From Mesorhizobium loti R88b (GTDB lineage: Bacteria; Pseudomonadota; Alphaproteobacteria; Rhizobiales; Rhizobiaceae): a stretch of DNA of 64,000 nucleotides. The stretch covers positions 5,457,001 to 5,521,000 of the forward strand of contig NZ_CP033367.1 in NCBI RefSeq assembly GCF_013170845.1, read 5' to 3'. The position numbers were made by a program, and so were the translations under genes. The notes under the pieces were generated by a model. It searched no databases. It worked only from the letters and a program-made list of their open reading frames with translations, and was not told where the DNA came from. Positions within the stretch are counted from its first letter, which is position 1, and each line of letters starts with the position of its first letter. This document shows, piece by piece, positions 36,536 through 45,138 of this stretch.

Positions 36536-37351
36536 TCAGTTGGTCAGGCCGATCTCGCGCATCTTGACGTAGACGATTTCATCGGGCTCACCGGTCTGCG
36601 GCAGGCCGAACAGCGACTGGAATTCCTTGATCGCCGCCTTGGTGCGGGCCCCGACGACACCGTCCAGCCGCATGTCGTCATTGCCGAATGCCTTCAGACC
36701 GGCCTGGATCTTGACGATGCGGGGATCGGGTCCCTCGATCGGGGCGGCATTCGCCTGTCCGGAATTTGTTTGCCCAGAATTGGTTTGCCCCGAATTGGTT
36801 TGCAACGACACCGGAACCGCGGCTGGCGAGACGTCGGGACGTGGCTGCGGTTTCGGCACGGCAGCAGTCTTCGGCGTTGCGCCAAGCTGATCGAGCAGCA
36901 GCGCGTCTATCTCGCCGGAGGCGTTCAGCCCGACCTTCTGCTGATAGGCCTGTATGGCCTTGCGCGTGTTGGGGCCGGAAATGCCGTCGACCGTGCCCGG
37001 ATAGAAGTCGAGATCCTTCAATATGCCCTGCACCTGCTCGATCACCGGATCACCCTTCATCGGTGCGGGTGCCGCATTCGGCCGCTCGATGTTGATCGTC
37101 GTCTCCGGCTCATCGGCGGCGGCGTGCGGAACACCCTGGAAGGTGCGGGTGGCGAAGAATGCCCCGGCATGCGGGAAAGGCTGATACCACAGCGCGTTGG
37201 CCGAGACATAGAACAGCGTCACCAGGAAGGCGGTCGATCCGCCCACCAGGACGGGATTGCGCGAAATCATCCCGCCGACGGCTATAGCGCCGTCCTGAAA
37301 GGCGTTGCTGCGGCGCTTGACCGCCTTAGGCTGTTTTGCGGAGCGAGCCAT
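36536..37351 (-). CDS. Membrane-anchored protein with two peptidoglycan-binding domains
   Basis: A 271-aa protein. A basic cytoplasmic start (MARSAKQPKAVKRRS) leads to a membrane helix at about 32-52. Two PG_binding_1 domains follow, one at about 103-160 (LDFYPGTVDGISGPNTRKAI) and one at about 215-265 (GVVGARTKAAIKEFQ). A linker between them carries three QTNSG units plus a variant. It likely anchors the envelope to murein. It lies 25 bases downstream of the sensor kinase gene in coding direction (their frames overlap slightly), suggesting co-transcription. Confidence 0.88.
   Translation of the reverse strand: MARSAKQPKAVKRRSNAFQDGAIAVGGMISRNPVLVGGSTAFLVTLFYVSANALWYQPFPHAGAFFATRTFQGVPHAAADEPETTINIERPNAAPAPMKGDPVIEQVQGILKDLDFYPGTVDGISGPNTRKAIQAYQQKVGLNASGEIDALLLDQLGATPKTAAVPKPQPRPDVSPAAVPVSLQTNSGQTNSGQTNSGQANAAPIEGPDPRIVKIQAGLKAFGNDDMRLDGVVGARTKAAIKEFQSLFGLPQTGEPDEIVYVKMREIGLTN
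36756..36800. repeat. 15-bp tandem repeat encoding QTNSG units
   Basis: Three consecutive 15-base units (start positions 36756, 36771 and 36786) differ at two or three bases each. A fourth degenerate unit follows. They encode a Gln-Thr-Asn-Ser-Gly linker in the peptidoglycan-binding protein. Confidence 0.85.
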
Positions 37352-39209
37352 TTCTGTCCCCTTTCGCCCTCGTCACCGGCATCGTCAGCACCCCTGCCTG
37401 GTTGGCCGGGCGCCCCTTCGGCCCGTTGACCGGCAGGCTGATGGTCACCGTGGTGCCCTCACCCTGCATGCTTTCGATCGACATGGTACCTTCGTGCAGT
37501 GCCACCAGGCCCTTCACCAGTGACAGGCCAAGACCGGTCCCCTCGAAACGGCGGGTATAGTCGTTCTGGATCTGCATGAAGGGCTTGCCGAGATTGGCGA
37601 AATCCTCCTCGGCAATGCCGATGCCGGTGTCCCTGACCCAGAAATGCAGGCGTGAACCGATCCGCTTGGCGCCGACGACGACGTCGCCGCCATCGGGTGT
37701 GAACTTGATCGCGTTGGAGACGAGGTTGATCAGGATCTGCTGCACGGCGCGGCGATCCGCATTGATGTCGCCGGCGTCGGGTGCGATCTGCGCCTGCAGG
37801 TCAATGTTCTTGGCCTGCGCCTGCAGCCGCATCATCGACTGGCACATGTCGACAGCTTCCATGAACCGGAACGGCTCCGGTTCGGTCGCGTAGGCGCCCG
37901 ATTCGATCCTCGATACGTCGAGTATGGATGTCACGACGGCCAAAAGGTGCTGGCCCGAATCCCGCACCAGGGTGACATATTCCTTCTGGCGCGGATCCTT
38001 GAAGGCGCCGAACATCTCGTGCAGCAGCATGTCCGAGAAGCCGATGATGGCGTTCAGTGGCGTGCGCAACTCATGGCTCACCACCGCCAGGAACCGCCCC
38101 TTGGCCACTTCAGCGGCGACCGCTGCCTCATTGGCTTCTGCCAGTTCCTCGCGCAGCCGGGCAGTCTCGTCATTCTCGCGCAGGACCAGCGTGAAGACGT
38201 CGCTCTGTTCCACACCGCGCACCAGCTCCAGCGTGAATGGCCGGTAATTGTCGGCCGCCAGGCGATTGTCATTCTGGCCGTTGCCATTCTGAGGCAGCCT
38301 GACGCGCAATTCGAGGCGGCGCGACAGGGCGCCGTCACGCATGTCGGCCAGGGCGCTGAGATAGCAGACGCGGTCCGACAGATGGACGCGGTCGAACAAG
38401 CCGCTTCCGGAAAGCAGTTCCGGCGGCAATTTCAAAAGTGTGCGCGCTTTGGCGGACGCATCGAGCACCTCGCCGTGGCGGGCGATCCGCAACACCACCG
38501 CATCGATGATATCTTCCAGCCGATCACCGCTATCCAGCGTGTCGGCCGCGCCGGCGGTGTCGCGAAACGCCGACAGGCGCGGGATCAGCGTCAGCGCCCA
38601 GGCCAATGGCACCAGCCAGTGCCAGGCAGCGATCTGCGCGCCCGTGATTGGCATGAAGGCCGTGGCCAGAGGCTGAAGAGCAATGGCGACAATGGCCGAA
38701 ACAGCCCCCCACAGGGCCGTACGCCGCGACGCGCCGATCCACCAGGCTTCGAAGGGCAGCGCCACGGCAAGCATGGCGACAGGAGAACTCAACCCGCCGG
38801 CGGCGGCGATGAGACCGCCAAGAGCAACAGCCGCCATCGCCAGGGCGATCCGCGCCGCCACGGCCATCTTGCCGGTCGCCGCCACCAGCAAGGCGACGAA
38901 CCAGCACAGGCCGAAGGCCGCGAAGATGGCAGCCATGGTGACCGCGGCACCCATGCCCGATGTGACCAGCGTGACCGCAGCGCCGGCGGCAAAGAACGGC
39001 GCCGCCAGCATGACGCCGATGAAGCGGCGCTGGCGCTCGCGGTCGCTCTGCCCAAGAATGGAGGGATGGACCATACGTTCGCAACCGGCGGCAATTGCGC
39101 CAGGCAATTCAGCGTATCTGGCCTTGATCAAACTCAACTCAACGCACTCGCACTCGTCGTGAACAGCACTGCTTTTGCAGATTCTTTTGATTGCCTCTGA
39201 AACTCTCAT
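37326..39209 (-). CDS. Polytopic membrane sensor histidine kinase (DivJ-like)
   Basis: A sensor kinase of about 627 aa. The N-terminal half holds roughly six hydrophobic segments (from RFIGVMLAAPFFAAGA onward), then a PAS-like region. HisKA has the acceptor His379 in VVSHELRTPLNAIIGFSD, followed by HATPase_c with DTGIGI and GTGLGLSLV. The membrane-rich N-terminus and H-box resemble DivJ/PleC-type kinases. The start is uncertain: the ATG at 39209 gives a 45-residue leader, and the ATG at 39074 would begin at MVHPS just before the first helix. Its 3' end overlaps the downstream peptidoglycan-binding gene by 26 bases. Confidence 0.82.
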   Translation of the reverse strand: MRVSEAIKRICKSSAVHDECECVELSLIKARYAELPGAIAAGCERMVHPSILGQSDRERQRRFIGVMLAAPFFAAGAAVTLVTSGMGAAVTMAAIFAAFGLCWFVALLVAATGKMAVAARIALAMAAVALGGLIAAAGGLSSPVAMLAVALPFEAWWIGASRRTALWGAVSAIVAIALQPLATAFMPITGAQIAAWHWLVPLAWALTLIPRLSAFRDTAGAADTLDSGDRLEDIIDAVVLRIARHGEVLDASAKARTLLKLPPELLSGSGLFDRVHLSDRVCYLSALADMRDGALSRRLELRVRLPQNGNGQNDNRLAADNYRPFTLELVRGVEQSDVFTLVLRENDETARLREELAEANEAAVAAEVAKGRFLAVVSHELRTPLNAIIGFSDMLLHEMFGAFKDPRQKEYVTLVRDSGQHLLAVVTSILDVSRIESGAYATEPEPFRFMEAVDMCQSMMRLQAQAKNIDLQAQIAPDAGDINADRRAVQQILINLVSNAIKFTPDGGDVVVGAKRIGSRLHFWVRDTGIGIAEEDFANLGKPFMQIQNDYTRRFEGTGLGLSLVKGLVALHEGTMSIESMQGEGTTVTISLPVNGPKGRPANQAGVLTMPVTRAKGDRNGSLRKTA

Positions 39210-39606
39210 CCAGCGTTTAAGGAATGGATAAGGCAGGGCCGACCAACGCCCGGCCTGCGGCAAATATCGGGATGCTTGCCGCCGAAAACCCGTGCAAATG
39301 CCGCCATAGTAAATGGAGCGTTATCCGCCAACGCCTGCCGTCGGCGGACCTTAGGCGGGAAGAGAGCCGCCCGAATTCAAGAAAACTGCAATGGAAACAA
39401 CCAGATAAATGGTTATCGGATGGTAACGCGAATGGTCCCGATATGAAACAAATCGGTCGCAACACGCTTCCTTTCGGATTTGCCTAAAATTTGAGGAAAA
39501 TTCTCGTCTAACTTGCAAGCCGTCCTTTGTGCCTGTGTGCCAACATCCTGCCATAAAAGAGGTCATGCCATGTGATGCATGATCCGGTCACGACGAGAGG
39601 CAAGGC
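39210..39606. other. Intergenic region between sensor kinase and DUF5330 gene
   Basis: About 400 bases between divergent genes. The middle part (around 39400-39520) is AT-richer and probably holds the promoters. I see no credible coding frame, and no hairpin followed by a T-run. Confidence 0.5.
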
Positions 39607-39957
39607 ATGTTCTTCCTGATAAGAATGGCTTTCTGGTTTTCACTGGTGCTGCTGGCGCTGCCGCTGAGTGTCGGTTCCGACGAGCCGGGCCAGGAAAGCG
39701 TCGGGCCGATCCAGGCTCTGTTCGCGGCACGCGATGCGGTGGGCGACATTGCCGGCATCTGCGAGCGCAAACCCGATGTCTGTGAAACCGGCAAGTCGGC
39801 GATGCACACCATCACCGCGCGCGCCAAGGAGACGGCCAAGATCGCGGCCGCCATGCTGGACGACAAGTCCGCCGGCCCCGATACCTCGACAATGACGGCC
39901 AGCGTGCCGGAAGAAATCGTCCTGCCCGAGACCGTCAACCTACCGATAAGGAATTAA
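39607..39957 (+). CDS. Small exported DUF5330-type protein
   Basis: A 116-aa protein with an N-terminal hydrophobic signal (MFFLIRMAFWFSLVLLALP). A short conserved-looking block with two cysteines follows: IAGICERKPDVCETG (C50 and C58). Such small secreted proteins near sufE are typical of Rhizobiales. A hairpin terminator lies 15 bases after the stop. The function is unknown. Confidence 0.75.
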   Translation: MFFLIRMAFWFSLVLLALPLSVGSDEPGQESVGPIQALFAARDAVGDIAGICERKPDVCETGKSAMHTITARAKETAKIAAAMLDDKSAGPDTSTMTASVPEEIVLPETVNLPIRN

Positions 39958-39971
39958 GCCGTCTCGACGGC

Positions 39972-40017
39972 ACACCGCGGGCCGTCTGCCCTCTCGACGC
40001 CCGCGGTGTTTGTTTTT
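39972..40017 (+). terminator. Rho-independent terminator after the DUF5330 gene
   Basis: A 10-bp perfect GC-rich stem (39972-39981 with 40000-40009) surrounds an 18-base loop and is followed by a T-rich run. It ends the transcript of the small exported protein before sufE. Confidence 0.75.
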
Positions 40018-40056
40018 CTCGTGACGCGGCGCTGCCGCGTGACTATATCCGGGATC

Positions 40057-40485
40057 ATGACGACCACGATCCAGACGATCCGCGACGATTTTTCGTTCCT
40101 TGATGAATGGGAAGACCGCTACCGCTATGTGATCGAACTGGGCGAGGCGCTGCCGCCATTTCCCGATGAGCAGCGCAATGCCGCCAACAAGGTGCCAGGT
40201 TGCGTCAGCCAGGTCTGGCTGACCACCGAACGGGAACCGGGCAGCGATCCGGTCATCACCTTCACCGGCGATTCGGACGCCCATATCGTGCGCGGACTGG
40301 TCGCGATCATGCTGGCGCTGTTTTCCGGAAAGACCGCCAGCGAAATCCAGAAAACCGATGCCGAAGCAACGCTAAAAGAGCTCGGCCTGGACGAGCACCT
40401 GTCGCCCCAGCGCGCCAACGGCCTTCGCTCGATGGTCAAGCGCATCAAGCGCGATGCCGAAATGGCACTCGCGCAGACCGCCTGA
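40057..40485 (+). CDS. sufE: Cysteine desulfuration protein SufE
   Basis: A 142-aa sulfur acceptor that takes persulfide sulfur from the cysteine desulfurase (SufS) for Fe-S cluster assembly. The active cysteine is Cys49 in KVPGCVSQVW, and the family block ALFSGKTASEI follows. The ATG at 40057 begins MTTTIQTIRDDF, matching the usual SufE start; the in-frame upstream extension overlaps the terminator of the previous gene. The other suf genes are not in this window, as is common in rhizobia. Confidence 0.95.
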   Translation: MTTTIQTIRDDFSFLDEWEDRYRYVIELGEALPPFPDEQRNAANKVPGCVSQVWLTTEREPGSDPVITFTGDSDAHIVRGLVAIMLALFSGKTASEIQKTDAEATLKELGLDEHLSPQRANGLRSMVKRIKRDAEMALAQTA

Positions 40486-40516
40486 TCGGATCCGATCCGC
40501 CAACGGCCCCCCAAAA

Positions 40517-40545
40517 TCAAACGGCGCCCGAAAGCGCCGTTGATT
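40517..40545 (-). terminator. Rho-independent terminator of mucR
   Basis: Arms 40520-40527 and 40534-40541 form an 8-bp stem with a 6-base loop. On the minus strand it is followed by a T-rich TTTGATTTTG run. It lies about 30 bases past the mucR stop and may also slow transcription from sufE on the other side. Confidence 0.7.
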
Positions 40546-40570
40546 CAGCTTCGACCTGACAAAGCAGCGA

Positions 40571-40996
40571 TTACCGCGCCTTGCGCTTGCGGCCAAGGCC
40601 CATTTTCTTGGCGAGCTGCGAGCGTGCCGCCGCATAGTTCGGCGCAACCATCGGATAGCTCGGGTCGAGATTCCACTTTTCGCGATACTGGTCCGGCGTC
40701 AGGTCATAGTGGGTCATCAGGTGACGCTTGAGCGACTTGAACTTCTTGCCGTCTTCAAGACAGACAATGTAGTCGTCATGAACCGAGCGCTTCGGGTTGA
40801 CAGCCGGCTTCTGCTTGTCGGCAGGGGGCTGTTCTGTGGTGCCGCCCACACGCCCGAGAGCGGCATGGACATCGGATATGAGGTTCGGCAGTTCGCCGAC
40901 CGGCACGGGATTGTTGCTGACATAGGCGGCCACCACATCGGCGGTCAGCTCGATCAGCGCATCGTTGTTTCTGGAAGGTGTTTCGACAATATCCAT
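40571..40996 (-). CDS. mucR: Ros/MucR-family zinc-finger transcriptional regulator
   Basis: A 141-aa regulator that, in rhizobia, represses and activates exopolysaccharide, motility and cell-cycle genes by binding AT-rich DNA. The DNA-binding domain is C79-L-E-D82 ... H92-x3-H96 followed by [10 protein letters not shown]. The second metal ligand, cysteine in Agrobacterium Ros, is aspartate here, as in several Mesorhizobium loti Ml proteins. The N-terminal helix region (residues 12-50) mediates higher-order oligomers in the family. The C-terminus is basic (GLGRKRKAR). A GAAG-type site precedes the ATG. The upstream region is AT-rich and a likely autoregulatory target. Confidence 0.93.
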   Translation of the reverse strand: MDIVETPSRNNDALIELTADVVAAYVSNNPVPVGELPNLISDVHAALGRVGGTTEQPPADKQKPAVNPKRSVHDDYIVCLEDGKKFKSLKRHLMTHYDLTPDQYREKWNLDPSYPMVAPNYAAARSQLAKKMGLGRKRKAR

Positions 40997-41202
40997 GATC
41001 TTCAGGCCCCAACAAGAGTTACGTCGATCTGCGCCCTTTTTTACAGGCAGGGCATTGCACGAATTTTGTGCAGGTAGAGTTCCTGCGATTCGTATCGCGG
41101 GCGCATCAATGCGACGATAAAGCAAGTAAGTCAATTCGCTCTGTGCATTATATTTAAGAATGTTGATCAACTATTCGCGGATCAGCTTCAATCTTTCGTG
41201 CA
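40997..41202. promoter_or_regulatory. AT-rich upstream region of mucR
   Basis: Between the mucR start and the possible SH3-type gene, bases from about 41110 to 41230 are markedly AT-rich for this genome and contain several TA steps (TTATATTTAAG, ATGTAATTTTTCG). MucR-type proteins prefer such DNA and repress their own genes, so this is the best place for the mucR promoter and operator. No exact site can be drawn by eye. Confidence 0.45.
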
Positions 41203-41613
41203 TCATGTAATTTTTCGATATTTCGCCCGCCAAACCGACAAAGCCTGCCGTAACGTCAGCCCCGCGTTACATTCGCGATAACTCACAAAGCAGGTTTCAA
41301 TGCTCTGGTTTGCTTTGCTATCGCGCCGACAGTCTTGGTTGTTCACATCTGTCCGCAAAACCACAGGTTGCCGTGCATCACACAAAAACAAGGGAGCTGC
41401 CTGCCACCGGCCTGGTGCCAATCGATGGCGGCCAATCAATATAGGTGATGTATTTTGCCATAGGCGCACGTTGAGCGTGTCGCCGACCAGCACATTGGCC
41501 ACTTGCCAAGCCGCGAATACGGTCGCATGAGACTGGCCGGCAAAGACCAGAGTTAGCGAAGCAACGGCGAAAGTCGCAGCAATCCAATCGTCACCTTTCC
41601 TCCCGGCCCCCAT
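41203..41613 (-). CDS. Possible exported SH3b-like protein, divergent or decayed C-terminus
   Basis: This frame of 136 codons begins MGAGRKGDDW and continues with a good signal peptide (cleavage near QSHA-TVFA). WQVANVLVGDTLNVR follows, which is the way bacterial SH3-type domains of small secreted rhizobial proteins begin. Beyond LNVR the sequence no longer resembles the family, so the gene may be diverged or disrupted. The ribosome site is weak. The alternative is a non-coding leader of mucR. Confidence 0.35.
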   Translation of the reverse strand: MGAGRKGDDWIAATFAVASLTLVFAGQSHATVFAAWQVANVLVGDTLNVRLWQNTSPILIGRHRLAPGRWQAAPLFLCDARQPVVLRTDVNNQDCRRDSKANQSIETCFVSYRECNAGLTLRQALSVWRAKYRKIT

Positions 41614-41708
41614 CTCATGAAGCCGGCACCATCCCAGGCTGCGGCCCTTGAACCCGCCCTGACCGGCGTATTCACTGCCCACTCAAGATATTTCCCAAGC
41701 GAGACGCA

Positions 41709-43832
41709 ATGACCAAGACTTCCATGTTTCCGATCGCCAGCCCGCCAACACCCGAAAAGCGGCCGGTCTTCGACACACATCACGGCATCACGCGGACCGA
41801 TGAATATGCCTGGCTGCGGGCCGACAACTGGCAGGAGATGTTCCGGGACCCTTCCCTGCTCGATGCAGGGATCCGCGCCGAACTCGAAGCGGAAAATGCC
41901 TACCAGTCGAAGCTGATGGCCGACACATCAGGCCTGCAGAAGCAACTCTTCAAGGAAATGAAGGCGCGCATCAAGGAAGACGATTCTTCCGTTCCGATGC
42001 AGGACGGGCCCTATGCCTACGGTTCTTCCTTCAAGCTCGGCGGCGAGCAGCCACGCTATTTCCGCATGCCACGCGACGGCGGGGCTGAGCAGATCCTGCT
42101 CGACGGTGACCTGGAGGCGGAAGGCAAGGCCTATTTCCGGCTCGGCGGCGTTGATCATTCGGCCGATCATCGCAAGCTTTTGTGGGCCTTCGACGACAAG
42201 GGGTCGGAATTCTACACGCTGCGCGTGCGCGATCTTGCCGATGGCAAGGAACTGGCGGACCAGATACAAGCCACCGGCGGCTCAGGCGTGTGGGATGCGG
42301 GCAATGACGGGTTCTTCTATACGCGTCTCGACCCAAACCACCGCCCCTCGAAGGTGCTGTTCCACGCACTTGGACAAGACCCTGAAAGCGACCGCCTGAT
42401 CTATGAGGAAACCGACCCCGGTTTCTTCATGAATGTCGACGGCACCCGCAACAACGAATGGATCATGATCGGCATCAACGATCACGAGACCTCGGAATAT
42501 CGCCTGTTGAGCGCCAGCGACCCATTTGCCGAACCCAGGCTGGTCTCGGCGCGCGAGATCGGCCTGCAGTATGAGCTGGAGGAAGGCGGCGACATCTTCT
42601 TCATCCTCACCAACGCCGACGGCGCCAAGGATTTCAAGATCATGACGGCGCCGGCGAGTGATCCGGTCCGCGCCAACTGGCAGGAACTGGTGGCGCACGA
42701 GCCGGGCCGGCTGATCCTGTCGGTGATCGGCTTCAAGGACCACATGGTGCGGCTCGAACGCAAGGAGGGCCTGCCGCGCATCGTCGTGCACGACCGCACC
42801 AGCGGTGAAGAGCATCTTCTGTCTCTCGATGAAGAGGCTTTCTCGCTCGGCCTGTCGGGTTCCTACGAATACGACACCGAGATCATGCGCTTTTCCTATT
42901 CGTCGATGACGACGCCGGCGCAAGTGTTCGACTACAACATGCGCACCCGCGAGCGGGTGTTGCTGAAGACCCAGGAAGTGCCGTCCGGCCATGATGCGGA
43001 CCACTATGTGACAAGGCGGCTGATGGCGCCCGCCGCCGATGGCGAACTGGTGCCGATCTCGCTTTTGCACCATCGCGACACGCCGCTCGACGGATCCGCA
43101 CCTTGCCTGCTCTACGGCTACGGCTCCTATGGCATCACCGTGCCGGCGGCCTTCAACACCAATTGCCTATCGCTGGTCGACCGCGGCTTCGTTTACGCCA
43201 TCGCCCATGTCCGTGGCGGCAAGGACAAGGGTTATGGCTGGTACGACGACGGCAAGCGGGCAACCAAGATGAACACCTTCACCGATTTCATCGCCTGCGC
43301 GCGCCACCTCGTTGCCGAACGCTATACCGCGCCTGACCGCACCGTCGCGCAAGGCGGCTCGGCCGGCGGCATGCTGATGGGCGCCATCGCCAACATGGCG
43401 CCCGAAAGCTTCGGCGGCATCGTTGCCGAGGTGCCGTTCGTCGACGTGCTCACCACCATGCTCGACGCGACCCTGCCGCTGACGCCGCCGGAATGGCCGG
43501 AATGGGGCAACCCGATCGCGTCCGCCGACGACTACCGGACGATCGCCGCCTACTCGCCCTACGACAATGTCGCGGCACTCGACTATCCGCCGATCCTGGC
43601 GCTCGCTGGTCTCACCGATCCGCGCGTCACCTATTGGGAGCCGGCCAAATGGGTGGCGCGGCTGCGCGACCGCAAGAGCGGCGACAATCCGGTGCTGTTC
43701 AAGATCAACATGGATTCCGGCCATGCCGGTGCGTCAGGCCGGTTCTCACGCCTGGAAGAGATCGCCTACACCTATTCCTTCGCGCTGAAGGTGACGGGCA
43801 AGGCGCAGCTTACCGAGGAGACCCTCCAATGA
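41709..43832 (+). CDS. ptrB: Oligopeptidase B (prolyl oligopeptidase family S9A)
   Basis: A serine peptidase of 707 aa that cleaves short peptides after basic residues. The N-terminal beta-propeller occupies about 70-420. The C-terminal alpha/beta hydrolase has the triad Ser551 in GGSAGG, Asp637 in GLTDPRV, and His672 in DSGHAGASG. YGYGSYG and GGKDKGYGWYDDGK are further S9A landmarks. Its stop overlaps the start of the LysE-type gene (ATGA), so the two are coupled. Confidence 0.94.
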   Translation: MTKTSMFPIASPPTPEKRPVFDTHHGITRTDEYAWLRADNWQEMFRDPSLLDAGIRAELEAENAYQSKLMADTSGLQKQLFKEMKARIKEDDSSVPMQDGPYAYGSSFKLGGEQPRYFRMPRDGGAEQILLDGDLEAEGKAYFRLGGVDHSADHRKLLWAFDDKGSEFYTLRVRDLADGKELADQIQATGGSGVWDAGNDGFFYTRLDPNHRPSKVLFHALGQDPESDRLIYEETDPGFFMNVDGTRNNEWIMIGINDHETSEYRLLSASDPFAEPRLVSAREIGLQYELEEGGDIFFILTNADGAKDFKIMTAPASDPVRANWQELVAHEPGRLILSVIGFKDHMVRLERKEGLPRIVVHDRTSGEEHLLSLDEEAFSLGLSGSYEYDTEIMRFSYSSMTTPAQVFDYNMRTRERVLLKTQEVPSGHDADHYVTRRLMAPAADGELVPISLLHHRDTPLDGSAPCLLYGYGSYGITVPAAFNTNCLSLVDRGFVYAIAHVRGGKDKGYGWYDDGKRATKMNTFTDFIACARHLVAERYTAPDRTVAQGGSAGGMLMGAIANMAPESFGGIVAEVPFVDVLTTMLDATLPLTPPEWPEWGNPIASADDYRTIAAYSPYDNVAALDYPPILALAGLTDPRVTYWEPAKWVARLRDRKSGDNPVLFKINMDSGHAGASGRFSRLEEIAYTYSFALKVTGKAQLTEETLQ

Positions 43833-44455
43833 TCGATCTGTCGACATTGATCGCCTACATCGCCGTCGTGCTCGGCTTCGTCTTTATCCCGGGGCCGGCC
43901 ACGCTGCTGACGATCGCCCGGGCAACGAGTTCTGGAACGAAGGTCGGGATCGCGACCGGTGCCGGGATCGCGGCCGGCGACATGTTTCACACGGTCATGG
44001 CGATGATCGGCATCTCGGCGATCATCGCCGCGTCGGCGACGCTGTTCAGCGTCGTGAAGTACATCGGCGCGGCCTACCTCGTTTACCTCGGCATTCGCGC
44101 CATCCTCGAGAAGACGCCGACCGATCCGACCGCCGGTGCGCTCGCGATCCCTGCCGGCAAGGCGTTTCGACAGGCTGTCTTCACCGAGGTGCTCAATCCC
44201 AAGACCGCGCTTTTCTTCCTGGCCTTCCTGCCTCAGTTCGTGCGGCCCGAAAACGGTTCGGCGATGCTTCAACTGGCCGTATTGGGAACTGTCTTCGTCG
44301 TGCTGGGTCTTTTCAGCACGGTCATTTTTGCGGTGAGCGCAGGTCGGCTTGGCAGTTTCCTGCGCAGAAATCCGACAGCGCTGAAATGGCAGGGCAAGCT
44401 GGTCGGCGGTATCTATTGTGCCTTTGGCGTCCGCATGGCCTTGCAACAACGCTGA
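43829..44455 (+). CDS. LysE/RhtB-family amino-acid exporter
   Basis: A polytopic inner-membrane protein of 208 aa. The family start (FVFIPGPATLLTIARATSSG) and the motif AAYLVYLGIRAI are present, and the sequence reads as about five or six helices. It exports amino acids or homoserine-lactone-type compounds in relatives; the substrate here is unknown. It is coupled to oligopeptidase B by a four-base overlap, which suggests disposal of amino acids released by peptide breakdown. Confidence 0.9.
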   Translation: MIDLSTLIAYIAVVLGFVFIPGPATLLTIARATSSGTKVGIATGAGIAAGDMFHTVMAMIGISAIIAASATLFSVVKYIGAAYLVYLGIRAILEKTPTDPTAGALAIPAGKAFRQAVFTEVLNPKTALFFLAFLPQFVRPENGSAMLQLAVLGTVFVVLGLFSTVIFAVSAGRLGSFLRRNPTALKWQGKLVGGIYCAFGVRMALQQR

Positions 44456-44552
44456 CGCTGGAGAGGCCGGCTTCCGACAGACATCTTCCGGAAGACATTG
44501 CGATCATGACTTTTTGAATTCCGTACTGCTCATTTCCGCTCGCAATTGCACC

Positions 44553-44581
44553 AGCCGCGCGCTAACCAGTGCGCGGCTTTT
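44553..44581 (+). terminator. Hairpin terminator after the LysE-type gene
   Basis: An 8-bp GC-rich stem (44553-44560 with 44571-44578) encloses a 10-base loop and ends in TTTT. It lies about 100 bases past the exporter stop and before the SET gene. Confidence 0.55.
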
Positions 44582-44620
44582 CGCAAGCCGTGCCTGCCAT
44601 GTTTTTTACCGGGGTGTACC

Positions 44621-45010
44621 ATGTTGCTCGTCGACGTCTATCTCGACAAATCGCCGATCCAGGGCATCGGTGTGTTTGCCAAGAACCACATTGCCAAGGG
44701 CACGCTGGTCTGGAAGCTCGACCCCCGGTTTGACCGCATCATCGACGTCGAGACCTATGAGGGCGAGAGCGGACCGGTGAAGAACTATCTCGATCGCTAT
44801 TCCTATCCCGACCGGCGCGATCCGGCCTATATCGTCTTCGAAGCGGACGACGCCCGCTACATGAACCATGACGACGAGCCGAATTGCGATGTCTCCTCGC
44901 CCGAGGAAACCTACGCCTTACGCGACATCGCAGCGGGCGAGGAGATGACCTGCAACTACAATCATTTCTTCGAGACGGGCTTTGATTTTCTCGGCGATCG
45001 CCACCTGTAG
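44621..45010 (+). CDS. SET-domain protein
   Basis: A 129-aa protein made almost only of a SET methyltransferase-type domain. It shows GIGVFAKNHIAKGTLVW near the N-terminus, the cofactor/knot motif N82-H-D-D-E-P-N-C, and EEMTCNY (E108-Y113). SET proteins methylate lysines in eukaryotes; bacterial members are few and mostly uncharacterised. The chosen ATG removes an upstream in-frame segment that overlaps the terminator. No obvious partner lies nearby. Confidence 0.88.
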   Translation: MLLVDVYLDKSPIQGIGVFAKNHIAKGTLVWKLDPRFDRIIDVETYEGESGPVKNYLDRYSYPDRRDPAYIVFEADDARYMNHDDEPNCDVSSPEETYALRDIAAGEEMTCNYNHFFETGFDFLGDRHL

Positions 45011-45138
45011 TCTGAGGACGGCCGCGGGGATACCCTGAAGCAGGAGCTCGAAACTTCGATTGCCCGGCGACGCGCTGGCGAAGATCGTCGAATGTTTTGC
45101 CAGGGGACGGGAGCCAAGCCTGAGCGACGAAGCCGAAA

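Noticed and set aside
36756..36800. Short direct repeats considered as a CRISPR-like array
   Set aside because: Units are contiguous without spacers and lie in frame inside a gene; it is a coding tandem repeat.
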